Shown: one piece after another, positions 1 to 4,685 of the stretch
Layout of the letters: each line of letters opens with the position of its first letter
Position numbering within the stretch: position 1 is the stretch's first letter
From: an uncultured Collinsella sp.
Lineage (GTDB): Bacteria; Actinomycetota; Coriobacteriia; Coriobacteriales; Coriobacteriaceae
NCBI GenBank assembly: GCA_958429225.1
Contig: CAUAJB010000089.1
Location: 1-5,615, forward strand
Length of the DNA: 5,615 nt
Direction of reading: 5' to 3'
Translations under genes and position numbers: made by a program
The notes under the pieces: model-generated
Told to the model about the DNA's origin: nothing
Database searches by the model: none
The model's input: only the letters and a program-made list of their open reading frames with translations

Positions 1-551
1 AGGGCGCTGTGGGCGTGGCCCGTCGACTCGTCAAACTCGATGCCAAACCACGTTGCCGCGTCGCTCAACGAGATACGCCCGTGGCTGCCCACGTCCATGA
101 TCGAGGTGTAAAACGCCTGCAGGTCGGCCCAATCCGTAGGAAATGCGGAAAGGTCGATGCGCTTTGCCTGGCACTCGGTCAAAAGCTGTCGACGATCCGT
201 CCCGCTCCAGCAAACTATCTGGGCGGAGTAGCGACCGATCCAATCGCTGAGCCTTTTGATCACCACATAGAGCGGATCGGCCATCGCGGTATCCACAGCC
301 GATATCCCCGTAAGCTCGCGGACGGGAAACGCAACGCCTTCGGTAAATTCCGTCTGCACAAACTGCGAGAACTCGCCCATAACGTTGCCGTGGTAATCGA
401 GCTTGACGGCGCCGACCTCGATAATCTCGTTGCGCAGCCCACGGCGCTGGCGCTGCTTTGGCACCGGCGCAAACTCAAAGTCCAGCACAATCTGGCGCGC
501 AAAGTTCGTCGTATCGATAGCCGAGATACCCGGCGTCTTTTCAGCTGACAC
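1..551 (-). CDS. DEDDh-family 3'-5' exonuclease (DnaQ/RNase T-like), 3' end cut by window edge
   Basis: Reading leftward from a GTG at 551, 183 codons stay open to the window edge. The frame shows a DEDDh exonuclease fold: motif I is IVLDFEF (residues 21-27, metal ligands D24 and E26), an ELTGIS segment typical of DnaQ-like exonucleases lies at 79-84, motif II is probably D119 in CWSGTD, and the end HAHSAL (179-184) begins the HxAxxD motif III with H181 as likely general base. The family removes nucleotides from 3' ends of DNA or RNA with two metal ions; the substrate here cannot be told. The GTG start is supported by GGAGAAAGG at 560-568, about 8 bases upstream, and by an in-frame TGA just above that, with no ATG between. 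The last motif-III aspartate lies outside the window. Family is confident, exact role unknown. Confidence 0.85.
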   Translation of the reverse strand, partial: MSAEKTPGISAIDTTNFARQIVLDFEFAPVPKQRQRRGLRNEIIEVGAVKLDYHGNVMGEFSQFVQTEFTEGVAFPVRELTGISAVDTAMADPLYVVIKRLSDWIGRYSAQIVCWSGTDRRQLLTECQAKRIDLSAFPTDWADLQAFYTSIMDVGSHGRISLSDAATWFGIEFDESTGHAHSA

Positions 552-575
552 GGTTAGGGCCTTTCTCCGTCAAAT

Positions 576-596
576 GCCGCTTGTTACATAAGCGGC
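576..596. promoter_or_regulatory. 7-bp inverted repeat in the exonuclease leader
   Basis: GCCGCTT (576-582) and AAGCGGC (590-596) form a perfect 7-bp stem with a 7-base loop, 25 bases upstream of the exonuclease GTG and just above its ribosome binding site. No T-run follows on either strand, so it is not an obvious terminator. It could be an operator or a leader-RNA hairpin. I could not identify a convincing promoter for the exonuclease. Confidence 0.35.
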
Positions 597-909
597 TACA
601 ATGCCGTAAGGATAGGCACTCGTGCGGACACAAAAGCGGGGTGCAATGCCATGCACCAGGCACGCGCCACACAGACGGCCCCAAGGGATCCCGCCCGCTC
701 TATTCAAATACTTGAAAAAGATTTAGGCCCGGTGACTTGAATCAGCGGTCATCCCGGGCCCATCGATATGCAGTGTACCTACAGAGGGGTGGTTAATCAA
801 ACGGGTTTACGGTGACAAATGCCTGCACGCCCTATCCCGATCTCCCGTCGTGACCTTCTGACACACTTGCGTAGGGCCACGCTTTGGGAGGATCGCATCG
901 CTATTATTA
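597..909. other. Non-coding stretch between the exonuclease and the SOS-box-like site
   Basis: No frame here has a ribosome binding site and a convincing protein. The open frame reading leftward from about 1100 to 807 is antisense to the small toxin-like gene and looks like a shadow. Visible structure is a short inverted repeat GTGCA/TGCAC at 641-656 and the strong hairpin described at 715-760. Much of the rest shows nothing I can interpret. Confidence 0.5.
715..760 (-). terminator. GC-rich hairpin with trailing T-run, terminator-like on the minus strand
   Basis: GGCCCGG (726-732) pairs with CCGGGCC (754-760), and inside it TGAC (733-736) pairs with GTCA (748-751). This gives about 11 base pairs with a 2-base bulge. 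On the minus strand the stem is followed by TAAATC and then TTTTT (719-715). The T-run is five or six bases from the stem, so it is a weak rather than ideal terminator. A loose minus-strand promoter, TTGATT (800-795), 17 bases, TACACT (777-772), would start just before it, so a very short RNA is possible. Alternatively it attenuates leftward transcription toward the exonuclease. Confidence 0.3.
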
Positions 910-925
910 TCGAACATATATTCGT
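910..925. promoter_or_regulatory. LexA/SOS-box-like palindrome upstream of the small toxin-like gene
   Basis: The 16 bases TCGAACATATATTCGT match the Gram-positive/actinobacterial LexA box TCGAAC-N4-GTTCGA at 10 of 12 defined positions. The core GAAC-N4-GTTC has one deviation, ATTC in place of GTTC. The site overlaps the -35 region of the promoter proposed for the 44-codon gene, where a repressor would be expected to sit. The consensus is known from Bacillus and Mycobacterium; its validity in this organism is inferred. The divergent exonuclease start is about 360 bases away, so the downstream peptide gene is the likelier target. Confidence 0.55.
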
Positions 926-950
926 ATTTATGACTGCAGTTTGATAGACT
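921..950 (+). promoter_or_regulatory. Candidate promoter of the toxin-like gene (extended -10)
   Basis: The -35 candidate is TTCGTA (921-926), followed by an 18-base spacer and TAGACT (945-950) as the -10, preceded directly by TGA (942-944), which gives the TGn extended -10 motif. The hexamers match consensus at 3 and 4 of 6 positions, so it is a modest promoter. The expected transcript start is near 957, exactly where the 5' repeat arm begins. An alternative is TATTAT at 905-910 as the -10, which would start transcription inside the LexA-like box. Confidence 0.4.
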
Positions 951-957
951 GGTTATT

Positions 958-989
958 GTTGACGGCAGTTCCATGTGCCGGGCAGCGTC
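958..989 (+). repeat. Left arm of the inverted repeat flanking the toxin-like ORF (predicted mRNA 5' end)
   Basis: This arm resembles the reverse complement of 1168-1204. GTTGACGGCAG (958-968) matches GTCGACGGCAG on the minus strand (1204-1194) with one change, and GGGCAGCG (980-987) matches GGGCAGCG on the minus strand (1177-1170) exactly. In a transcript spanning both arms, 958-971 can pair with 1191-1204 and 980-989 with 1168-1177, counting G-U pairs. The two helices are nested and enclose the whole reading frame, as in a fold-back mRNA. The arm also holds a local 5-bp hairpin, CGGCA (963-967) with TGCCG (976-980). Confidence 0.65.
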
Positions 990-1014
990 CTCCATGCGAC
1001 GGGAGGTGATGCCC
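980..1014 (+). promoter_or_regulatory. Leader hairpin that sequesters the Shine-Dalgarno sequence
   Basis: The ribosome binding site GGAGG (1002-1006) is perfectly complementary to CCTCC (989-993), with an 8-base loop. An outer helix, GGGCA (980-984) with TGCCC (1010-1014), closes the structure on the base before the ATG. The internal loop between them can form a C-G and a G-U pair. The unfolded site would be very strong (8-base spacing to ATG 1015), so the fold would keep translation off by default. Type I toxin mRNAs commonly hide their initiation regions in this way; that this one does is inferred. Confidence 0.55.
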
Positions 1015-1149
1015 ATGACCGATTTAATTGATTTCGTGAAGCTCCTGACCGCTCTGGTCTCGCTCCTCACGGCGCTTGTCGGGCTTACCGAGGCACTCAA
1101 GCAGCGTACGAAGCAGAAAAAAGAGGGGTCGACGCCACTAAGGCATTGA
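1015..1149 (+). CDS. Small hydrophobic-basic peptide, candidate type I toxin (44 aa)
   Basis: ATG 1015 to TGA 1147-1149 encodes 44 residues. The start is set by GGAGG at 1002-1006, 8 bases upstream; in-frame ATGs at 973, 994 and 1009 lack well-placed ribosome binding sites. Residues about 4-24 form one predicted membrane helix with a heptad duplication, LLTALVS then LLTALVG. A basic, lysine/arginine-rich tail (KQRTKQKK, 29-36) and a short polar end follow. A hydrophobic helix ending in positive charge is the usual plan of membrane-acting type I toxins such as TisB or Fst, but I see no sequence homology and claim none. Context strengthens the call: a LexA-like box, a hidden ribosome binding site, and a convergent antisense RNA over its 3' end. 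It could instead be a small membrane regulator or holin-like peptide. Coding is fairly likely; toxicity is inference. Confidence 0.6.
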   Translation: MTDLIDFVKLLTALVSLLTALVGLTEALKQRTKQKKEGSTPLRH

Positions 1150-1154
1150 CCCCT
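1117..1154 (-). terminator. Strong intrinsic terminator of the antisense RNA
   Basis: On the minus strand AGGGGTC (1154-1148) pairs with GACCCCT (1130-1124). After one mismatch the stem continues with five more pairs, one of them G-U (1146-1142 with 1136-1132), closing a 5-base loop. TCTTTTTTC follows directly at 1124-1116. This is a textbook Rho-independent terminator. On the plus strand the same stem is followed by TTAATCG, too poor in T to stop rightward transcripts well. It overlaps the toxin stop codon. It may also end read-through from the ATPase gene 1279-2574. Confidence 0.75.
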
Positions 1155-1201
1155 TAATCGAAGTAACGGCGCTGCCCAGCTATCACCCTTGGGCTGCCGT
1201 C
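1117..1201 (-). ncRNA. Candidate antisense antitoxin RNA, about 85 nt
   Basis: A minus-strand promoter (1236-1208) predicts a start near 1201, and an intrinsic terminator ends at the T-run 1122-1117. The RNA between would be about 85 nt and has no ribosome binding site or reading frame. It folds as two stem-loops. The 5' one pairs ACGGC (minus strand, 1200-1196) with GCCGT (1170-1166), and inside it GCCCA with TGGGC (1194-1190 and 1178-1174), leaving an 11-base loop. The 3' one is the terminator. It is fully complementary to the last 11 codons of the toxin-like ORF and its 3' flank, as in convergent type I systems such as txpA/ratA and fst/par. Its 5' end has the same sequence as the toxin mRNA 5' end, which fst/par RNAs do not share. 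Confidence 0.55.
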
Positions 1202-1204
1202 GAC
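1168..1204 (-). repeat. Right arm of the inverted repeat flanking the toxin-like ORF (predicted antisense RNA 5' end)
   Basis: Read on the minus strand this arm opens with GTCGACGGCAG (1204-1194) and closes with GGGCAGCG (1177-1170), copying the ends of the left arm at 958-989 with a longer middle. On the plus strand it forms a hairpin, ACGGC/GCCGT and GCCCA/TGGGC at 1166-1200, followed after a few bases by ATATTTT (1206-1212). That could serve as a weak terminator for the toxin mRNA and would leave both arms in the same transcript. Confidence 0.65.
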
Positions 1205-1207
1205 CAT

Positions 1208-1236
1208 ATTTTACCCACGGGCGCCAGGTTTAACAA
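1208..1236 (-). promoter_or_regulatory. Promoter of the antisense RNA
   Basis: On the minus strand, TTGTTA (1236-1231), a 17-base spacer and TAAAAT (1213-1208) form a good housekeeping-type promoter, with hexamers matching 4 and 5 of 6 consensus positions. The predicted start is near 1201. It has no LexA-like site, so it would be constitutive while the toxin promoter is repressed, as expected for an antitoxin RNA. It lies 42 bases past the stop codon of the ATPase gene, in a gap with no other gene to drive. Confidence 0.55.
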
Positions 1237-1278
1237 ATGGATTTTCAGCAATGGAAGCACGGCACGCCCGCAAAACCA

Positions 1279-2574
1279 CTACGCACCAAGTGCCGCCATG
1301 GGGATCACCGCCACGCCGTCGTCGCGTGTGTAGGCAATGCTCCCCTTTCCAACCACGACCGCCAAAAACGCCGGCGCGGCATTCTGGGCGGCAGGATTGG
1401 AGAGCGCTTTCCTCTCCAGCGCCTTGAGATTTCTCGCTCCATCGTCTGCTTTCGCATCACTCAGCTTGACCTCGATGGCTCCCCAGCGCCCGTCGTGCTC
1501 AACGATCAGATCGACCTCAAGGCCCTTCTCATCTCGGAAATAATGGACACTGTTGTCGACACCGCCGTAGGTGGAAAGGAACACGCGCACGTCGCGCAGA
1601 ACGAGGTTCTCAAAGAGCATCCCCAGCGTTTGCATATCGCCAAGCAGCCGCTCAGGGGTAGCCCCCAGCAACGCCGCCGCAAGTGACGGGTCACAGAAGT
1701 AGCGCTTGGGGCGCACGCGAACGCGGGCCTTCGAGCGCATGGGCGGCTCCCATCCACACAGGTCCTCGGTCAGCTTGAGCCTGTTGAAGAGATCCAGGTA
1801 CGCAGCGATGGTCCTCTCGTCGGGGCCCGCCTCACCGTACGAGGCGTCCTTTATGAGCGTCTTGTACGTGACAGCCTGGCTCTCGTTCATTGCAAGAGCT
1901 CGCAAAAGGCCGTGTGCAAGCTCCGGCGACATGCCCTCATCCAGCACGTTGACGTCGAGCACCGAGTGCACGTACTGGCTTGCCGTCTCTCGCGCAAGCT
2001 CTTCCGAAAGCCCAAGGTTTGCAGGCCAACCGCCCCTGCAGCACCAGCGGGCGACGTCATCCACCGTGCTCTCGCGACGCTGAGGGGCAAAATCCTCGCC
2101 CTTAAAGAGGCTTGCCAGTGACACGAGCGGCTCGCCGTCGCCCGACTCACACAGGGCCATGGGGCGCATTGACAGACGGGCGATCCTACCCGTGCCGGAA
2201 TGACGAACATGGCTGCGCTCCTCGCTTTTGAGCGCGGTCGAGCCCGTGAGCAAAAGTGTCCCCCGTTCGTTGCCGCTCGCGTCCACGAAACGCCGGGCGG
2301 CATCCCAAACCTCGGGCACCTCCTGCCATTCATCGACCAGGTGTGGCGCATCGCCGATGAGCGCCAGGCTTGGGTCGACCTCTGCCGCCGCACGCTGCGC
2401 AGGCTCATCGAGCCTGGAGACGCTCGCCGAGCGAGAGAGCGCCGTCCAGGTCTTGCCGCACCATTTGGGGCCGTTGATCTCCACACAGCCAAACGCCCGC
2501 ATAAGGGTGTCGAGGCGCTCCTCTATGAGCCGGGGCCTATATCCCTTTTGGGTCAATCTCTTTGGTGCATCCAT
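1279..2574 (-). CDS. AAA_14/DUF4143-type orphan ATPase
   Basis: The 431-residue product has the N-terminal AAA_14 ATPase layout. The Walker A loop is GPKWCGKT (35-42), Walker B is LVDEWQ (79-84, D81 and E82), and the sensor-like strand is LLLTGS (107-112). The C-terminal half is DUF4143-like and ends in a PD-(D/E)XK-type core: GLEVDLIV (D355) followed by AIEVKLS (E368, K370). Length is normal for the family. These proteins are common as solitary genes in gut bacteria. They are predicted to bind and hydrolyse ATP and possibly handle DNA, but no firm function is known. The ATG is preceded by AGAGGGA, 9 bases upstream, with the perfect palindrome GACGGCCGTC (2576-2585) between them. Five 23-bp repeats fill the upstream region. 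It lies downstream of, and in the same direction as, the second ATPase and could be cotranscribed. Confidence 0.9.
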   Translation of the reverse strand: MDAPKRLTQKGYRPRLIEERLDTLMRAFGCVEINGPKWCGKTWTALSRSASVSRLDEPAQRAAAEVDPSLALIGDAPHLVDEWQEVPEVWDAARRFVDASGNERGTLLLTGSTALKSEERSHVRHSGTGRIARLSMRPMALCESGDGEPLVSLASLFKGEDFAPQRRESTVDDVARWCCRGGWPANLGLSEELARETASQYVHSVLDVNVLDEGMSPELAHGLLRALAMNESQAVTYKTLIKDASYGEAGPDERTIAAYLDLFNRLKLTEDLCGWEPPMRSKARVRVRPKRYFCDPSLAAALLGATPERLLGDMQTLGMLFENLVLRDVRVFLSTYGGVDNSVHYFRDEKGLEVDLIVEHDGRWGAIEVKLSDAKADDGARNLKALERKALSNPAAQNAAPAFLAVVVGKGSIAYTRDDGVAVIPMAALGA

Positions 2575-2575
2575 A

Positions 2576-2585
2576 GACGGCCGTC
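2576..2585. promoter_or_regulatory. 10-bp palindrome between ribosome binding site and start of the DUF4143 ATPase
   Basis: GACGGCCGTC is a perfect palindrome filling most of the spacer between AGAGGGA and the ATG at 2574. It has no loop, so it is more plausible as a protein site than as an RNA hairpin, and it may be chance. Confidence 0.2.
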
Positions 2586-2593
2586 CCTCTCTA

Positions 2594-2708
2594 TCGCGCG
2601 ATATGCGAAATTACGCCATTCTCAATGCTGATTTTACGCTACTTTCAATGTAGTTTTTACGCCATAACAGATGTAGTTTTTACGCCATTTTCATTGAAGG
2701 TTTTACGC
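2594..2708 (-). repeat. Five tandem 23-bp direct repeats upstream of the DUF4143 ATPase
   Basis: On the minus strand GCGTAA recurs at 2708, 2685, 2662, 2639 and 2616, exactly 23 bases apart each time. The consensus begins GCGTAAAAACTACATTGA and ends AAAATG. Copies two to four are the best conserved; the copy nearest the gene keeps only GCGTAA. The 23-bp step is close to two helical turns, so proteins bound to the units would lie on nearly one face of the DNA. The array occupies most of the 185-bp gap between the two ATPase genes and is the likely control region of the downstream one. The units are contiguous, which excludes a CRISPR array. Confidence 0.85.
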
Positions 2709-2759
2709 TTGGCATCCTTAGCACGACCCATTCCGAGCATCACATCAGAGCGCGCTTGG

Positions 2760-4151
2760 TTATCTCCGCTCGCACATCTCGGCAAACGAAGTCAGCTTGA
2801 CGTCTCCCCTACTCTCCGCGGCATCCCGACATCCCTGCGTAAAGCCGCGCTTCGAGAAGATCGCATAGCTTTTGTGCTGCCGCCTAAAGAGCTCGCTTCG
2901 ACGCACGAGCTTTTCCAGAACGTCCTCGCCTACCGACTCGTTACGCCATTTGCACTCCGCAAACAGCGCAGTGCCCTCGCCATCGTCAACAATCAAGTCG
3001 ATTTCTTCCTGCGTATGCGTGCGATTATCCGTCCCCCACCAGCGCCCGACGCTCGCCGGAACCACATCGAGCTGGCCCGCCCGCGCAAGTTCGTACACGT
3101 ATTGTCTGCATATAAGCTCAAAGACCGTACCCATGTAATCCGATACGTGCGGCTCAATGCGCCTATACGCCATCTCGGCCATATCGTTTTGAATCAGCCC
3201 GATGTTCTGCGGAACAAACTTGTACCAGAACCTAAACATCTGGTCGCTCAGCAGATACACGGCTCGCTTATTGCTCGTCTCGTTTAGGGGCAGCTCGCGC
3301 TCGACAATCCCAAGCGACGCCAGCTTATCCACATAGCTCTTTACGTTGCTCGCAGGGATTCCCGTAGAGCTCGCAATCTCCGAGATCTTCGAGCGCCCCT
3401 GAGCAATCGCTTGCACGATCGCATCATATTGCTCGGGATTGCGGCACTCTTGCAATAGCAGGTTACTCGGCTCCTCAAAGAGATAGCCCGTAGGAGTAAG
3501 AAAAAGACGTTTGATGTTGTCCTTGAGCGATACGGTAGGATCGACTTTCTCGATATATGCAGGAATGCCGCCCGTCATGCCATAGCAAACCGCAGCGTCT
3601 TCGCGACTCATGCCCTGCCACAGGCCGAGGGTCGTCGTAAAATCGAGCGGCATGATCTTAAACTGGGCCGTACGCCTACCGTATAGTGGGCTCTCGTAGC
3701 CCAACACCTGCTCTTCCATAAACGAAAGCGACGACCCGCACAGGATAAGCATGAGCTTGGTCTCTTTGTACAAGTGATCGATCTTGTCTTGCAGCAACGA
3801 GCTGATCTCGGGATTCGATTGGGCGAGATAGGGATACTCGTCAATCACGACAATCAACCGTTCCGTGCGAGCCATGGTGGCCAATGCATCGAATGCTTCG
3901 TCAAAACTACGGAACGACACGCCTGCAGCACCAACCGAACCCGCAAGTATCGCCTGGCTAAAGCCAAGCAGGTTTGCCTCCGCATTGGTGCGACGAGCTT
4001 GAAAGTAAATAGCCTTCTTGCCTTGGATGAACTCTGTGATAAGGCGCGTTTTACCCACGCGACGGCGGCCGTAAATCACAGGCATCTCAAAGGAGTCCGT
4101 GCCATACAGTCGATTGAGCTCGGACATTTCCGCTGTTCTTCCGATAAACAT
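2760..4151 (-). CDS. ATPase_2/DUF234-type orphan ATPase (archaeal-type ATP-binding protein)
   Basis: The 463-residue product opens with MFIGR, the family's usual start. It carries Walker A GRRRVGKT (28-35) and Walker B LIVVIDEYPYL (99-109, D104 and E105), then LILCGSSLSFME with the sensor-like CGS (138-140). A winged-helix-like segment lies around 248-285 (SKISEIASSTGIPASNVKSY). The DUF234-like end has EEIDLIV (382-388, D385) and FAECKW (397-402, E399 and K401), a PD-(D/E)XK-type core. Such proteins are predicted ATPases with a DNA-binding and possibly nuclease-like end; their biology is poorly known. The start is firm: AAAGGAAGGA sits 6 bases upstream and an in-frame TAG lies two codons before the ATG. 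The upstream 25-bp inverted repeat suggests autoregulation through the winged helix, which is inference. Confidence 0.9.
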   Translation of the reverse strand: MFIGRTAEMSELNRLYGTDSFEMPVIYGRRRVGKTRLITEFIQGKKAIYFQARRTNAEANLLGFSQAILAGSVGAAGVSFRSFDEAFDALATMARTERLIVVIDEYPYLAQSNPEISSLLQDKIDHLYKETKLMLILCGSSLSFMEEQVLGYESPLYGRRTAQFKIMPLDFTTTLGLWQGMSREDAAVCYGMTGGIPAYIEKVDPTVSLKDNIKRLFLTPTGYLFEEPSNLLLQECRNPEQYDAIVQAIAQGRSKISEIASSTGIPASNVKSYVDKLASLGIVERELPLNETSNKRAVYLLSDQMFRFWYKFVPQNIGLIQNDMAEMAYRRIEPHVSDYMGTVFELICRQYVYELARAGQLDVVPASVGRWWGTDNRTHTQEEIDLIVDDGEGTALFAECKWRNESVGEDVLEKLVRRSELFRRQHKSYAIFSKRGFTQGCRDAAESRGDVKLTSFAEMCERR

Positions 4152-4165
4152 AGGCTATCCTTCCT

Positions 4166-4221
4166 TTACGTTATAGCTAGCTATATTATACCTTCCTATA
4201 ATATAGCTAGCTATAACGTAA
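4166..4221. promoter_or_regulatory. Perfect 25-bp inverted repeat holding two TATAGCTAGCTATA palindromes, probable operator pair
   Basis: Positions 4166-4190 and 4197-4221 are perfect reverse complements around the 6-base spacer CCTTCC. Each arm contains the self-palindrome TATAGCTAGCTATA (4172-4185 and 4202-4215), with centres 30 bp apart. TATAAT occurs on both strands facing outward from the spacer: on the plus strand at 4197-4202 and on the minus strand at 4190-4185, the latter well placed to be the -10 of the ATPase gene that starts at 4151. No good -35 is visible at normal spacing. The likeliest reading is a double operator over that promoter. In RNA it would also form a long, A-T-rich hairpin. 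Confidence 0.7.
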
Positions 4222-4273
4222 TTCGACAAGCGGCGCACGCAAAAGGGTCGGTACACCACCGCACGTGGACCGT

Positions 4274-4457
4274 TCCGGAAAATGTATCCCGTTCTGGAGC
4301 CAAAAACTGGGCCGTAGTTTCCGCCAAACATGCCATCCGGAAAGCGTGTCCCGTTCTGAGCCTGAATTCTGGGATGCACTTTCCGCTGAAGCTTCTACCG
4401 GAAAAGAATCCCATTCCGAGCGCTCATTCCGGGTCACAGTTTCCGCAGATACAAGGC
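4274..4457. repeat. Three tandem imperfect repeats of about 62 bp, each able to form a hairpin
   Basis: Units begin at 4274, 4336 and 4397, giving steps of 62 and 61. Each starts with CCGGAAA, contains TCCC[G/A]TTC near its left and a GGG element near its middle, and ends with TTTCCGC. CGGAAA at 4276, 4338 and 4399 can pair with TTTCCG at 4318, 4380 and 4440. The third unit has the palindrome GAGCGCTC in its loop. Small open frames through the repeats on both strands show repeated peptides but lack ribosome binding sites, so I do not call genes. It looks like a tandem cluster of an interspersed palindromic repeat family, but only a genome search can show dispersion. Confidence 0.7.
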
Positions 4458-4663
4458 GACAGTCCGCCGCCCTTATCACATACCTTCAAATATGCGATCC
4501 AGAAACACAAAACAGCAGATAGAATGCTCTTTTTCAAAAAGTACACGTCCCGAAACTTACCAAGGTTTCATATCTAGCTACCGTTCACGGTCGCCGATTA
4601 CCGCCCACCGATTCAAACAAGAAATATGTCGCCAAAATCAGGTCATCTACCTGCATGGTTAGA

Positions 4664-4685
4664 TTTTGGTCAGCTTTTGGTCAGC
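4664..4685 (+). repeat. Two adjacent copies of TTTTGGTCAGC
   Basis: TTTTGGTCAGC occurs at 4664-4674 and again at 4675-4685, an exact 11-bp tandem repeat about one helical turn long, 56 bases upstream of the start codon at 4741. It may be a regulator binding site. The first copy also supplies the right side of the hairpin with 4632-4639. Confidence 0.5.

Noticed and set aside
9..548. Long plus-strand open frame at the left edge
   Set aside because: It lies antisense to the exonuclease frame, which shows clear DEDDh motifs and a ribosome binding site; the plus-strand product shows no recognisable domain.
807..1100. Minus-strand open frame of 97 codons
   Set aside because: It overlaps the peptide gene, promoter and LexA-like box on the opposite strand, and its product is low-complexity with no motif or good ribosome binding site.
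1123..1155. Bidirectional terminator also ending the toxin mRNA
   Set aside because: On the plus strand the stem is followed by TTAATCG with no T-run; the hairpin at 1166-1200 followed by ATATTTT is a better, still weak, candidate.
958..1204. Miniature transposable element bounded by the inverted repeats
   Set aside because: I see no target-site duplication outside the arms, and the arms coincide with predicted RNA starts and structures; an RNA-level role explains them better, though a mobile origin is not excluded.
2594..2708. CRISPR array
   Set aside because: The 23-bp units abut with no spacers and diverge from copy to copy.
4166..4221. Terminal inverted repeats of a small mobile element
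   Set aside because: The arms are only 6 bp apart, there is no cargo and no flanking target duplication; operator-like symmetry fits better.
4155..4577. Several overlapping open frames on both strands through the repeats
   Set aside because: Their repeated peptides simply reflect the 62-bp units and the 25-bp inverted repeat read in different frames; none has a plausible ribosome binding site.
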